A stretch of DNA of 64,000 nucleotides from contig NZ_JABFDM010000002.1 in the NCBI RefSeq assembly GCF_013178945.1, forward strand, positions 868,001-932,000, in the 5' to 3' direction. Under the pieces are notes generated by a model, which was given only the letters and a program-made list of their open reading frames with translations, did no database searches and was not told the DNA's origin. The position numbers were made by a program, and so were the translations under genes. This document shows positions 33,908-44,204 of this stretch, one piece after another. The stretch is from Bradyrhizobium aeschynomenes. Its GTDB lineage: Bacteria > Pseudomonadota > Alphaproteobacteria > Rhizobiales > Xanthobacteraceae. Position 1 is the first letter of the stretch. Every line of letters begins with the position of its first letter.

Positions 33908-35222
33908 AACGGTTCACCACGCTTTCGAGATATTCCTGCCGGCCGGATCGCGGCTGCGGATCGAGGCCGGTACTGACGGCGCGGTCGGCGAGCTCGGCGA
34001 GCGAACGGCGGCCGGCAACGATCGCCTGCCCCTCCTCGCCGTCCCAGCCGGCATAACGTTGAGCGAGCGGCGCGGTCAGCGCGCTGTCGGTGAGCATCTC
34101 ATCCGCGGCGATCAGCGCACGGGCGCAGGCGTCCATCGAGCCGACATGGGCGTGCAGGAGATCGTCCGGATCGATCGACTGCCGGCGGATCTTCGCATCG
34201 AAGTTCAGGCCGCCCGTGGTGAAGCCGCCGGCCTTGAGCATATCATGAAACACTAGCGCCAGCTCCGGCACGTTCATCGCGAACTGGTCGGTGTCCCAGC
34301 CCAGCAGATCGTCGCCACGGTTGATGTCGAGGGAGCCGAACACGCCGAGCGCCTGCGCCAGCGCGATCTCGTGCTGGAACGAATGGCCGGCCAGGATGGC
34401 GTGGTTCTGCTCGATGTTGAGCTTGACGTCGTCGAGCAGATCGTACCGCTTCAGGAAGCCGTAGCAGGTGGCGACGTCGAAATCATATTGATGCTTGGTC
34501 GGCTCCTTCGGCTTCGGCTCGATCAAGAGTGGGCCCTTGAAGCCGATCTTGTGCTTGTGCTCGACGACCATCGAGACGAAGCGGCCGAGCTGATCGAGCT
34601 CGCGCTTCATGTCGGTGTTGAGCAGGGTCTCATAGCCCTCGCGGCCGCCCCACAGCACGTAGTTGGCGCCGCCCAGCCGATGCGTCACCTCGAGCGCGGC
34701 GCGCACCTGGCCCGCCGCATAGGTGAAGACATCGGGATCGGGATTGGTCGCGGCGCCCGCCATATAGCGGCGATGCGAGAACAAATTGGCCGTGCCCCAC
34801 AAGAGGCGGACCTTGGCCGAGGCCATCTTCTGCTCGAACAGGTCGCCGATCGCATTGAGATTGGCGACCGACTCCTTCAGCGTCGCGCCCTCCGGCGCGG
34901 CATCGACATCATGGAAGGTGAAGAACGGCACGTCGAGCAGGCGGAACAATTCGAACGCGACATCGGCCTTGGCGCGCGCCATGGCGAGTGCATCGTCGCC
35001 GTGCTGCCACGGCCTCAGGAACGTCTCGCCGCCGAACGGATCGCTGCCCGGCCAGCAGAACGAATGCCAGTAGCAAACGGCGAAGCGCAGATGGTCCTCC
35101 ATGCGCTTGCCCCTGATGACACGGTCCTTGTCGTACCAGCGGAACGACAGCGGGCTGCGTGACGCCGGGCCGCCATAAGTGACGGTCGCGCCGGTCTGGA
35201 AGAAGGGAGCCTGGACGTTCAC
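33900..35222 (-). CDS. xylA: Xylose isomerase
   Basis: A 440-residue class II xylose isomerase that converts D-xylose to D-xylulose using two divalent metal ions. Motifs include [15 protein letters not shown] near residue 100, [18 protein letters not shown] near 185, [18 protein letters not shown] near 230 and GSLDINRGD near 305. The start is a GTG at 35222 whose bases overlap the xylB stop (GTGA), with AAGGAG upstream; an extended frame to 35261 would lie inside xylB. The end overlaps the ATPase start by 8 bases. It is the second enzyme gene in the operon. Confidence 0.95.
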
Positions 35223-36676
35223 GAGATGCACTCCTTGAGAGCAGGATAGAGCTTGCGCCAACGCACATAGGCGTCGTCGTAGGCGGCGCGCTGCGCGGCG
35301 CGGGGTTCGAAGCTCTGCAGCCGCCGCGGCTTACGGCAGACATCGGCCGGCGCCGCGCCGGTCGCCGCGAGACGGCCGAGCCTGGAAGCGCCGATGGCGG
35401 CGCCGACCTCGCCTTCCTCGACGCGGTGCACGGTGACACCGAGCACGTCGGCCATGATCTGCGCCCACAGCAGAGAGCGCGAGCCGCCGCCGACGAGATC
35501 GAGCGCGGCGATCGGCTGATCGCTGCGGCCGAGCGCGGCGAGCATATCGCGGGAGGCAAACGCCACGCCTTCCAGCACGGCCTGCACCAGATCGCCGCGA
35601 TCGGCGGCGCTGCGCAGGCCGACCAGGGCGCCGGCGGCATGCGCATCATTGTGCGGCGTGCGCTCGCCGTCGAGATAGGGCAGGAACTGCACCGGGCTCG
35701 GCCGCGCGACCCTCGTGCCGAGCGGCGCCAGCAGCGTGGCCTCCGGCGTATCGAGAATGCGCGCCAGCCACGACAGCGAGGCCGCGGCCGACAGCATCAC
35801 GCCCATCTGATGCCAGAGGCCGCCGAGCGCATGGCAGAAGGCGTGCACGGCAGCTTCCGGCGCCGGCGCGAACCGGTCGGTGACGCGGAACAGCACGCCC
35901 GAGGTTCCGAGCGACAGGAACGCGTCCCCCGGCGTGATCGCGCCGAGCCCGATCGCGCTGGCGGCGTTGTCGCCGGCGCCGCCCGCGATCACGACATCAG
36001 CGCCCATGCCCCAGCGCTGCGTCAGCTCGCGCGACAGCACCGCGCTCCTCTCATTGCCCTCGACCAGCCGCGGCATGTGACCGAGATCGAGGCCGGTCGC
36101 CGCGAGCAGCGTCTGCGACCAGCGCCGCGCGCCGACATCGAGCCACAGGGTGCCGGCCGCATCCGACATGTCCTCGGCCATCTCGCCGGACAGCCGATAG
36201 CGCACATAGGCTTTCGGCAGCAGCACCTTCGCGACTTCAGCGAATATCTCAGGCTCGTGCTTCGCCACCCAGACGAGCTTCGGCGCGGTGAAGCCGGGCA
36301 TCGCGAGATTGCCGGCGATCGCATGCAGCTCCGGACAGCGGCGTTCGAGCTCGGCACATTCGGCCTGCGAGCGGCCGTCGTTCCACAGGATGGCGGGGCG
36401 CAGCGGCCGGCCGTCGCGGCCGAGCAGAGTGGCGCCATGCATCTGGCCGGACAGGCCGATGCCGCGCACCGCGGCCGTCTCGCGCGGATGGGTGCGGGCA
36501 AGATCGTCGACCGCGCCAAAGACAGCCTCGACCCAGTGATCGGGATCCTGCTCGGACCACAGCGGCTGCGGGTGCGACAGCGACAGCGGACGCGCAGCGC
36601 TGGCGACAAGCACCCCCGCCTCGTCCTCCAGCACGGCCTTCACGCCGGATGTGCCGACATCCAGTCCGAGAAACAC
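35219..36676 (-). CDS. xylB: Xylulokinase
   Basis: A 485-residue FGGY-family kinase that phosphorylates D-xylulose to xylulose 5-phosphate for the pentose phosphate pathway. It starts [19 protein letters not shown] (ATP-binding phosphate-1 motif) and has [14 protein letters not shown] near residue 78, [17 protein letters not shown] sequence near 155, and the adenosine motif [20 protein letters not shown] near 415. The start is GTG with GGGAGGAG upstream. Its stop overlaps xylA as GTGA. The lacI-type gene ends 115 bp upstream on the same strand. Confidence 0.94.
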   Translation of the reverse strand: MFLGLDVGTSGVKAVLEDEAGVLVASAARPLSLSHPQPLWSEQDPDHWVEAVFGAVDDLARTHPRETAAVRGIGLSGQMHGATLLGRDGRPLRPAILWNDGRSQAECAELERRCPELHAIAGNLAMPGFTAPKLVWVAKHEPEIFAEVAKVLLPKAYVRYRLSGEMAEDMSDAAGTLWLDVGARRWSQTLLAATGLDLGHMPRLVEGNERSAVLSRELTQRWGMGADVVIAGGAGDNAASAIGLGAITPGDAFLSLGTSGVLFRVTDRFAPAPEAAVHAFCHALGGLWHQMGVMLSAAASLSWLARILDTPEATLLAPLGTRVARPSPVQFLPYLDGERTPHNDAHAAGALVGLRSAADRGDLVQAVLEGVAFASRDMLAALGRSDQPIAALDLVGGGSRSLLWAQIMADVLGVTVHRVEEGEVGAAIGASRLGRLAATGAAPADVCRKPRRLQSFEPRAAQRAAYDDAYVRWRKLYPALKECIS

Positions 36677-36791
36677 TGTTCACTCCTCCCACACGGGCCT
36701 TCGGTCATCCGCGATCTGCGTCGCTTCGGGACTGGGCCCACTCTCATTTTGCTGCCTGGTCAGCCGACCGCGCGAACCGCGGCCGTCCGGC

Positions 36792-37820
36792 TCACGGCAG
36801 ATTGTCCCGCATCACGATGTCGATGCGGATTGCTTCCTGCTCGCTCAGGAGCGGCTCGCCGCGCGCCAGCGCCAGCAGCACGCGCACCGCCGAGCGAGCC
36901 TCGTGTCCCGGATTCTGCGAGATGACGGCGTCCATCACGCCATTCAGCAGCAGCTTGCGCGTCACCGCCGTGACGTCGTGGCCGACGAACACGACGTCGT
37001 CGGCGCGACCGGATTCGGTCAGCGCCTTGGCCACGCCCGCGGTGCCGGCTCCGACGTTATAGAGGCCGACGATGTCGCTGGTCTCGGCCAGCAGCCTGCG
37101 CATGAGGTGTTCTGAGCGGTCGTCTACATCGTGGCCCTCAGCCACGGGCAAAACCTGGAGTTGCCGATATTCGGACGTCATCACCTGCGTGAAGCCGAAG
37201 ATCCGCTCGGCATGGTCGCGCAGCCCCTGCGAGCCGGCGACGATCGCCACGCGCCCGGAGCGGCCGCCGATGAAGCGGCCGACCAGCCCCGCGGCGGTGC
37301 GTCCGGCCGCGATGTTGTCGACGCCGACATAGTGATGCCGTCGCGAGGACGGCACGTCCGACACCAGGGTCACGACTTTGGCACCGGATTCGACGAGATC
37401 GTTGATGGCGGCGCGAACGTTGGGATGGTCGAGCGCGACCACGGCGACGCCGTCGACGCGGCCGACGAGATCCTCGAGCTTGCCGGCCAGCACCGCTGAA
37501 TCAAACACATCGGTGGTGACGACATCGACCGTCAGCCGGCGCGCGGCCATCCAGTTCGCGAGCTCGCCGAGATGTGCCTCGATCTGCTGCATGAACAGGT
37601 TGGCGCCTTCGGGCATGACGAACGCAAAACGCCTTGAGCGCGCGCGGGCCAGCTCGGAGGCTGCGGCATGCGGCTGGAACGAACTGCGCGCCATGGCGTC
37701 CCTGACGCGCCGCACCGTGTCCGGGCGGACGCCCGGCCGGTTGTGCAGGACGCGATCGACCGTGGCGAGACTGACGCCCGCCTGCCGCGCAATGTCCCGC
37801 AATGTCAGCGGTGCGTTCAT
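36792..37820 (-). CDS. LacI family regulator of the xylose operon
   Basis: A 342-residue LacI-type repressor. The N-terminal HTH and hinge are clear (LTLRDIARQAGVSLATVDRVLHNRPGV, then AASELARARSRRFAFVMPEG), followed by a sugar-binding domain related to ribose-binding proteins. It is the first gene on the minus strand of the xylose cluster and probably senses xylose. GGGGAGGAG precedes the ATG. Two operator-like sequences lie 39-74 bp upstream of its start. Rhizobial xylose genes are more often under a XylR of the ROK or AraC family, so a LacI controller is notable but not unique. Confidence 0.88.
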   Translation of the reverse strand: MNAPLTLRDIARQAGVSLATVDRVLHNRPGVRPDTVRRVRDAMARSSFQPHAAASELARARSRRFAFVMPEGANLFMQQIEAHLGELANWMAARRLTVDVVTTDVFDSAVLAGKLEDLVGRVDGVAVVALDHPNVRAAINDLVESGAKVVTLVSDVPSSRRHHYVGVDNIAAGRTAAGLVGRFIGGRSGRVAIVAGSQGLRDHAERIFGFTQVMTSEYRQLQVLPVAEGHDVDDRSEHLMRRLLAETSDIVGLYNVGAGTAGVAKALTESGRADDVVFVGHDVTAVTRKLLLNGVMDAVISQNPGHEARSAVRVLLALARGEPLLSEQEAIRIDIVMRDNLP

Positions 37821-37858
37821 GCTCCTCCCCTTCGGGTTGAGGAACTTAGCGTGATTTT

Positions 37859-37894
37859 TGAGGTGCGCAACTCATTTCTGAGGTGCGGCGCTCT
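37859..37894. promoter_or_regulatory. Candidate LacI-type operators upstream of the lacI-family gene
   Basis: TGAGGTGCGCAACTCA (37859-37874) is a 16-bp palindrome with one mismatched pair and a central CG, the geometry typical of LacI-family operators. TGAGGTGCGGCGCTCT (37879-37894) repeats the left half site 20 bp away, two helical turns. Binding by the adjacent regulator is inferred. Confidence 0.55.
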
Positions 37895-37937
37895 CGGCCG
37901 CCAGGCTCGGCATGGACGAAACGGCTGCGAGGCGCCC

Positions 37938-38270
37938 CTAATCGATCCGCTGGCCGCCGGAAACTCCGGAAATGCAGCAAGGATTGGCCCGCGCCCGCGG
38001 CACTACGCGCTTGAGCCAGCAGCGCGCCGGCGGCCGCTGCAGCCCGTGCCAGAACGCCGGCGCCTTGACGTAGGTCCAGGCGCGGCACCGCGGCATTTCC
38101 CAGGTGCAGGTCTGACGGCAGGCCTGGGCGTCGTCGAAGGTGTCGAAGCTGCGGTAATCGCCGCCGGGACGGTCGATGTCGGTGGCGTAGAAGTCGTGCG
38201 CCGTCGCGGGCGCGGCAAGCGCCGAGACGAGTACGACCGCGGACACGACGATCAGGTGACGAAGATGCAT
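37938..38270 (-). CDS. Secreted PAN/Apple-like domain protein
   Basis: A 110-residue protein with a signal peptide (LIVVSAVVLVSALAAPATA) and a short cysteine-rich domain: DRPGGDYRSFDTFDDAQACRQ, then CTWEMPRCRAWTYVKAP and CWLKRVVP, ending in a CC pair. This cysteine and tryptophan pattern is that of PAN_4/Apple-like modules found in small exported proteins of rhizobia. The module often binds proteins or carbohydrates; the role here is unknown. GGAGG precedes the ATG. Confidence 0.72.
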   Translation of the reverse strand: MHLRHLIVVSAVVLVSALAAPATAHDFYATDIDRPGGDYRSFDTFDDAQACRQTCTWEMPRCRAWTYVKAPAFWHGLQRPPARCWLKRVVPRARANPCCISGVSGGQRID

Positions 38271-38594
38271 GGCAGCCTCCTGTCAACTTGGACGATCAAT
38301 AGAAGCGGCGCGCCGGGTTTTGTCAAACCCGCCCTGCTCCGCGCACGGCACACCCGCTGCTCCGGCCAATTCAGGACATCAGGCGGCCATCAGAAATTTC
38401 CGTTTTCCAGAATATTTTGCATTCGCTGACACACTCCGCGGCGAGTATGAAGGGCAAAAGTCCAATGGCCGGCCTGCCTCAAACCGCTCCCTGGGGGTAT
38501 GGGTCCCGGCTCAAGGCCGGGATGACAGCAGAGTTTGCTGAGGCGCTGTGCCCTCATCAACGTTCGCCGGCAAGCCACACCGCTCCGAGGTCAC
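38271..38594. repeat. Intergenic region with one copy of the 31-bp dispersed unit
   Basis: This 324-bp spacer between the PAN-domain gene and the pobA stop contains, at 38496-38526, one copy of the 31-bp unit that forms the inverted repeat at 12452-12584, with a single base change. A relatively AT-rich stretch (38395-38425) precedes it. No gene is supported. Confidence 0.7.
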
Positions 38595-39815
<1,221 letters not shown>

Positions 39816-39929
39816 TCAGTTGCGGATTCTACCAAGGAATGCGCGGCGTCACTTGGATGGACGCTGCATTCTCTTGCACTTTTCCGACATCACGGCGGAA
39901 CAGTTCGGCGGTACCCCAATCCCGTCGGA

Positions 39930-40850
39930 TCAGCCGCGGCCACCGGCGACCTCGTCGCCAACGCCCATCGCGCGGCGATAGTCGCGCGGGCTGGCACCGG
40001 TGTGACGCTTGAAGAAGCGGCAGAAATAGGCCGGGTCCCTGAAGCCGAGCTCGAATGCCAGCTTCGACACCGGCGCTGCAATATAGGTGAGCCGGCGGCA
40101 GGCCTCGCGGGCGAGCCGCGCATGCACGATGTCGAGCGCAGACTGTCCGGTCTCCGCCCGCGTCAGCCGGTTCAGCCGCTCCGGCGTCATGCCGAGCTCG
40201 TCGGCATAGCGCGCCACCGACCAGTGATCGCGATGATGCGCCTCGACCAGCACGATGAAGCGCGTGAACAGCGCGGCGTGCCCGCTGCCGCGTCGCGCGC
40301 CCTGCGATTGCCGCGCGCTCTGTTGCGCCAGCCGCCACACGATCGAGCGCCCGAGCCAATGCGGCACCGGCGATGCTGCGGAATCGGCGGCAGCGAACTC
40401 ATCGGCAAGATCGACGAACAGCGCGGCGATCCGGCCGGTGGCCACCGCCTGCGGCTCGAGATGCAGGATTTGCGGCGTTGCAAACAAATCGCGCAGCGCC
40501 TCGCCGGTGGCCGGCACGTCGCCTTCCACCACCGCGCGCGGATTGAAGGTGAGCACGAAGCCGTCGGTGTCGCGCGAGAAGCGGAAGGCGTGGACCACAC
40601 CGGGCGGGATGATGACGGCGACCGGGCCGGTGCAGCGCTCGCGGCGTTCGTCCAAGGCGATCTCGGCAGGACCGGCGGCGACCCAGAGGATCTGGTGCAG
40701 GCCCTGATGCGTGTGCGCCTCGATCTCCCAGCGATACAGTCTGCTGCGCACCTGGATCGGCTCGATGTGCAGCATGTCCGGCTGCGCGGCGAAGGCTTCG
40801 CCGTACAGTGCGAAGGCGGGAATCGACGGCTTGGTGCGAAAGCGTGGCAT
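39930..40850 (-). CDS. pobR: AraC family regulator, probable PobR
   Basis: A 306-residue regulator with an N-terminal cupin sensor (HTHQGLHQILWVAAGPAEIAL, VIIPPGVVHAFRF) and a C-terminal AraC double HTH (WSVARYADELGMTPERLNRLTRAETGQ, SKLAFELGFRDPAYFCRFFKRHTGASPRDYR). AraC-type PobR proteins activate pobA in response to 4-hydroxybenzoate in several proteobacteria. Here it sits 162 bp upstream of pobA on the same strand and is divergent from the P450 gene, so it could control both directions. Confidence 0.85.
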   Translation of the reverse strand: MPRFRTKPSIPAFALYGEAFAAQPDMLHIEPIQVRSRLYRWEIEAHTHQGLHQILWVAAGPAEIALDERRERCTGPVAVIIPPGVVHAFRFSRDTDGFVLTFNPRAVVEGDVPATGEALRDLFATPQILHLEPQAVATGRIAALFVDLADEFAAADSAASPVPHWLGRSIVWRLAQQSARQSQGARRGSGHAALFTRFIVLVEAHHRDHWSVARYADELGMTPERLNRLTRAETGQSALDIVHARLAREACRRLTYIAAPVSKLAFELGFRDPAYFCRFFKRHTGASPRDYRRAMGVGDEVAGGRG

Positions 40851-40985
40851 GCGCGGCAGCTAAGCCGGAATGTCGGAAAAGTACAAGTCTTGACCGGCGT
40901 TCGTGTCTTACGCCGCGGCCGGAGCGCGATTAGGATCGCGAAAAGAACAACAACGACCACACTCAATGGAGAGGAGGCCCGAAAG

Positions 40986-42149
40986 ATGTTCACGTTCGAC
41001 CCGTATTCGCCTGCGGTCGATGCCGACCCGTTCCCGTTCTACAAGACCTTGCGCGACGAGCACCCCTGCTTCTGGAGCCCGCAGGCGCAGGTCTGGATCC
41101 TGTCGCGCTATGCGGATGTCGCGGCGGCCGGCACCAACTGGCAGACCTATTCCTCGGCCAAGGGCAACCTGATGACCGAGCTACCGAACCGCGCCGGGGC
41201 GACGCTCGGCACCACCGATCCGCCGCGTCACGACCGGCTGCGCGGTCTCGTGCAGCACGCCTTCATGAAGCGCAACCTGGAGAGCCTGTCGGGTCCGATC
41301 CGCGACATCGCCCGCGCCAGCGCCGAGGCGCTGCGCGGCCAGGAGCGCTTCGACTTCATCGAGGCATTCTCCTCGAAGTTCACCGTGCGTGTGCTGTTCG
41401 CAGCGCTCGGCCTGCCGCTCGGCGACGAGCAGACGGTGCGCGACAAGGCCGTGCTGATGGTGCAGAGCGATCCGGTCAGCCGCGCCAAGGGCCCGCAGCA
41501 CATCGCCGCCTACACCTGGATGCAGGACTATGCGGCATCAGTTATCGCCGAGCGCCGCGCGCGGCCGCAGAACGACCTGATCTCGCATTTCAGCATGGCC
41601 GAGATCGATGGCGACAAGCTCGACGAGCGCGAGGTGCTGCTGACGACGACCACCCTGATCATGGCCGGCATCGAGTCGCTCGGCGGCTTCATGAGCATGC
41701 TGGCGTACAACCTCGCCGACCACACCGACGCGCGCCGCGCCGTCGTGGCCAATCCCGATCTGCTGGCGGACGCGGTGGAAGAGTCGCTCCGCTTCAACAC
41801 CTCGGCGCAGCGCTTCCGCCGCTGCCTGCAGAAGGATCTCACCCTGCACGGCCAGACCATGCGCGAAGGCGACTTCGTCTGCCTTGCCTACGGCTCCGCC
41901 AACCGCGACGAGCGGCAGTTTCCCAATCCCGATGTCTACGACATCACGCGGAAACCGCGCGGCCATCTCGGCTTCGGCGGCGGCGTGCATGCGTGCTTGG
42001 GTTCGGCCATCGCCCGCATGGCGATCAAGATCGCATTCGACGAATTCCACAAGGTCGTCCCGGAATATCGCCGCACGCAGGAGCAGTTGCCCTGGATGCC
42101 GTCGTCCACGTTCCGCAGCCCGCTATATCTGGAGCTGACGGTGCATTAG
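40986..42149 (+). CDS. Cytochrome P450 next to pobA/pobR
   Basis: A 387-residue soluble P450. The heme-binding loop is LGFGGGVHACLG with the axial Cys337; the ExxR motif is E266-SL-R269. The oxygen-activating I-helix reads MAGIES (Glu230-Ser231) where most P450s have Asp/Glu-Thr. GAGGAGG precedes the ATG. It does not match CYP199A as I remember it, although CYP199A enzymes demethylate 4-methoxybenzoate to the PobA substrate. Position beside pobR and pobA suggests a para-substituted benzoate or phenylpropanoid substrate. No ferredoxin or reductase gene is adjacent, so redox partners must come from elsewhere. Confidence 0.9.
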   Translation: MFTFDPYSPAVDADPFPFYKTLRDEHPCFWSPQAQVWILSRYADVAAAGTNWQTYSSAKGNLMTELPNRAGATLGTTDPPRHDRLRGLVQHAFMKRNLESLSGPIRDIARASAEALRGQERFDFIEAFSSKFTVRVLFAALGLPLGDEQTVRDKAVLMVQSDPVSRAKGPQHIAAYTWMQDYAASVIAERRARPQNDLISHFSMAEIDGDKLDEREVLLTTTTLIMAGIESLGGFMSMLAYNLADHTDARRAVVANPDLLADAVEESLRFNTSAQRFRRCLQKDLTLHGQTMREGDFVCLAYGSANRDERQFPNPDVYDITRKPRGHLGFGGGVHACLGSAIARMAIKIAFDEFHKVVPEYRRTQEQLPWMPSSTFRSPLYLELTVH

Positions 42150-42286
42150 TTGCGACAGCGGTCGGAGAAGCCCGACGACCGTTATTTCGTCTCCGCATCT
42201 ACAAAGTCTCGCCCACGACAGAGGACGAGACGCAAGAAATAGAGCACGAGAGAGAGAGAGAAAAAAAGAATTGCGCGGCGAAGACA

Positions 42287-42398
42287 GTGCACCCTCTCCC
42301 CTTGTGGGAGAGGGTGCACCGCATGAGCGCAGCGAATGCGAGCCGGGTGCCTCCGATGCTTCGCATCTCCGGCACCCTCTCCCACAAGGGGAGAGGGT
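42287..42398. repeat. Nested inverted repeat, CCCTCTCCCC family
   Basis: GTGCACCCTCTCCC (42287-42300) and its exact complement (42306-42319) form a 14-bp hairpin with loop CTTGT. A second hairpin of the same sequence in reverse orientation lies at 42374-42398. The two halves can also pair with each other across the 54 bp between them. A short GA repeat (42248-42261) and an A tract precede it. The element lies between the convergent P450 and OYE genes and could end transcripts. Confidence 0.85.
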
Positions 42399-42491
42399 AC
42401 ACCGAGTACTTGGCTATGGACCGACTTAACTAACAGCAATCAGGGTTGTAGGAGACGCCGACAGGCCCGTATGACCGAGCCCATCAGCAGC

Positions 42492-43610
42492 TCACACCAG
42501 CGCGCCCAGGTCCGCGGCATTGAAGCCCTTCAGGCCCGCCTTGTCGCCGGCCTTGATCTTCGCAACCCAGTCGGCATCGCTGATCAGCGCGCGGCCGACG
42601 GCGATGAGGTCGAACTCGTCCTTGGCCATGCGCTCGAGCAGCGCATCGAGATCAGCTGAGCTCGACGGCTTGCCGGCAAAGGCCGAGAAGAATTCGTCGG
42701 ACAGGCCCACCGAGCCGACGCTGATGGACGCCGCCCCCGTGATCTTCTTCGCCCAACCGGCGAAGTTGAGCCCCTTCTCGCCATCGATCTCCGGAAACTC
42801 CGGCTCCCAGAAGCGGCGCTGCGAGCAGTGCAGGATGTCGACGCCGGCATCGACCAGCGGCTGCAGCCAGTCGCCCATCAGCGCCGGCGTCTCGGCGAGG
42901 CGCGTCGCGTAGTCCTGCTGCTTCCACTGGCTGACGCGCAGGATGATGGGGAAGTCCGGACCGACCGCCTTGCGGATCGCCGCAACGATCTCGCCGGCGA
43001 AGCGCGAACGCTCCTTGATGGTCGGACCGCCATAGCGATCGTCGCGCATGTTGGTGCCGGACCAGAAGAACTCATCCACCAGATAGCCGTGCGCGCCATG
43101 GATCTCGACGGTGTCGAAGCCCGTGCGCTTGGCATCGGCGGCGGCCTGCGCGAATGCCGCGACGGTGTCGGCGATGTCGGTCTCGGTCATCGTGTTGCCG
43201 CGCGGCTTCCCCGGCGCGACCAGGCCCGACGGGCTCTCGACCGGCGCATCGGGCTCCCAGCGGCTCATGCCCTTGGTCGAGCCGGTGTGCCAGATCTGCG
43301 GTGCGATGCGGCCGCCGGCGGCGTGCACGGCGCTCGCCACGCTCTGCCAGCCCGCCAGCGCGGCCTCGCCGTGGAAGAAAGGAATCTGAGGCTCGTTGCG
43401 CGAGGCCGGACGGTTGATCACCGTGCCCTCGGTCAGGATCAGCCCCACGCCGCCTTCGGCGCGGCGGCGGTAATAAGCAGCGTTGGCCTCGCCGGGAATG
43501 CCGTTCGGCGCGGCGTTTCGCGTCATCGGCGCCATGACGATGCGGTTCTTCAGCTCCAGCGACTTCAGGCGAAATGGACGAAACAGCACGCTGGTATCGA
43601 GATCGGACAT
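42492..43610 (-). CDS. NADH:flavin oxidoreductase, old yellow enzyme family
   Basis: A 372-residue TIM-barrel FMN enzyme. Family signs are LFRPFRLKSLELKNRIVMAPMTRN at the start, GRIAPQIWHTGS near residue 100, EIHGAHGYLVDEFFWSGTN near 175 with the HGAH substrate-binding histidines, and DLIAVGRALISDADW near the end. OYE-type enzymes reduce activated C=C bonds of enones, nitro compounds or maleimides. It is divergent from an HxlR regulator, a common pair in electrophile response. The substrate is unknown; no link to the aromatic genes can be shown. Confidence 0.9.
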   Translation of the reverse strand: MSDLDTSVLFRPFRLKSLELKNRIVMAPMTRNAAPNGIPGEANAAYYRRRAEGGVGLILTEGTVINRPASRNEPQIPFFHGEAALAGWQSVASAVHAAGGRIAPQIWHTGSTKGMSRWEPDAPVESPSGLVAPGKPRGNTMTETDIADTVAAFAQAAADAKRTGFDTVEIHGAHGYLVDEFFWSGTNMRDDRYGGPTIKERSRFAGEIVAAIRKAVGPDFPIILRVSQWKQQDYATRLAETPALMGDWLQPLVDAGVDILHCSQRRFWEPEFPEIDGEKGLNFAGWAKKITGAASISVGSVGLSDEFFSAFAGKPSSSADLDALLERMAKDEFDLIAVGRALISDADWVAKIKAGDKAGLKGFNAADLGALV

Positions 43611-43642
43611 TCAGAAGGCTCCATTGCGTTCGGAACCGCTCC

Positions 43643-43697
43643 AGTATACTTCGTAAACCTGGAGTCAATCAGGCACCCGAAGTCGCTCAGGTATACC
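43643..43697. promoter_or_regulatory. Paired GTATAC boxes between OYE and HxlR genes
   Basis: AGTATACT (43643-43650) and GGTATACC (43690-43697) are perfect 8-bp palindromes with the same core, 47 bp apart, in the 103-bp divergent spacer. HxlR/YodB-type regulators bind such short AT-centred palindromes in front of the reductase they control, so these are likely operators. Confidence 0.6.
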
Positions 43698-43713
43698 CGA
43701 GGAAACCGCCATC

Positions 43714-44115
43714 GTGACCGTTGCGTCGACGTCCGAGACCGCCCCGCTCCGCTGCAAGCCGCAGCACTTCTCGTCGGAATGCCCGAGCCGGGTTCTGATC
43801 GACCAGATCGCCGACAAATGGTCGATGATGGTGCTGGCGGTGCTCGACGGCGGCCCGCTACGTTTCAACGCGATCAAGAAGCAGCTCGAGGGCGTGACCC
43901 AGAAGGCGCTGACGCAATGCCTGCGCCGGCTCGAGCGCAATGGCCTGGTCGCGCGCGAGGTGATCGCGGGGTCACCGATCGCCGTCCAATACGAGATCAC
44001 GCCGCTCGGCCGCACACTCCAGCCACCATTCCGCGCGCTCTATGCCTGGACCATTGCCAAGATGCCCGAGGTCGAGCAGGCGCGTCAGGCGTTCGATCAG
44101 CGCTGGGCGCGCTGA
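43714..44115 (+). CDS. HxlR family transcriptional regulator
   Basis: A 133-residue winged-helix regulator of the HxlR/DUF24 family: SRVLIDQIADKWSMMVLAVLDGGPLRFNAIKKQLEGVTQKALTQ is the DNA-binding region and SPIAVQYEITPLGRTL the wing. Cysteines at about residues 14 and 23, before the HTH, are candidate redox or electrophile sensors as in YodB and QorR. The start is GTG with GAGGAAA about 12 bases upstream. It is divergent from the OYE reductase gene. Confidence 0.88.
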   Translation: MTVASTSETAPLRCKPQHFSSECPSRVLIDQIADKWSMMVLAVLDGGPLRFNAIKKQLEGVTQKALTQCLRRLERNGLVAREVIAGSPIAVQYEITPLGRTLQPPFRALYAWTIAKMPEVEQARQAFDQRWAR

Positions 44116-44204
44116 TCTCGGACGGCGGTGCCTGCCGGGCGCCCTGGCGGCTATTGAGGAACCAGCGGCACCGGAGCCGACCTCAGCGTGTTGACGCCAG
44201 CAGC

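Noticed and set aside
42248..42275. GA repeat followed by an A tract as a phase-variable site
   Set aside because: It lies outside any gene, 100 bp past the P450 stop, so slippage would have no evident coding effect.
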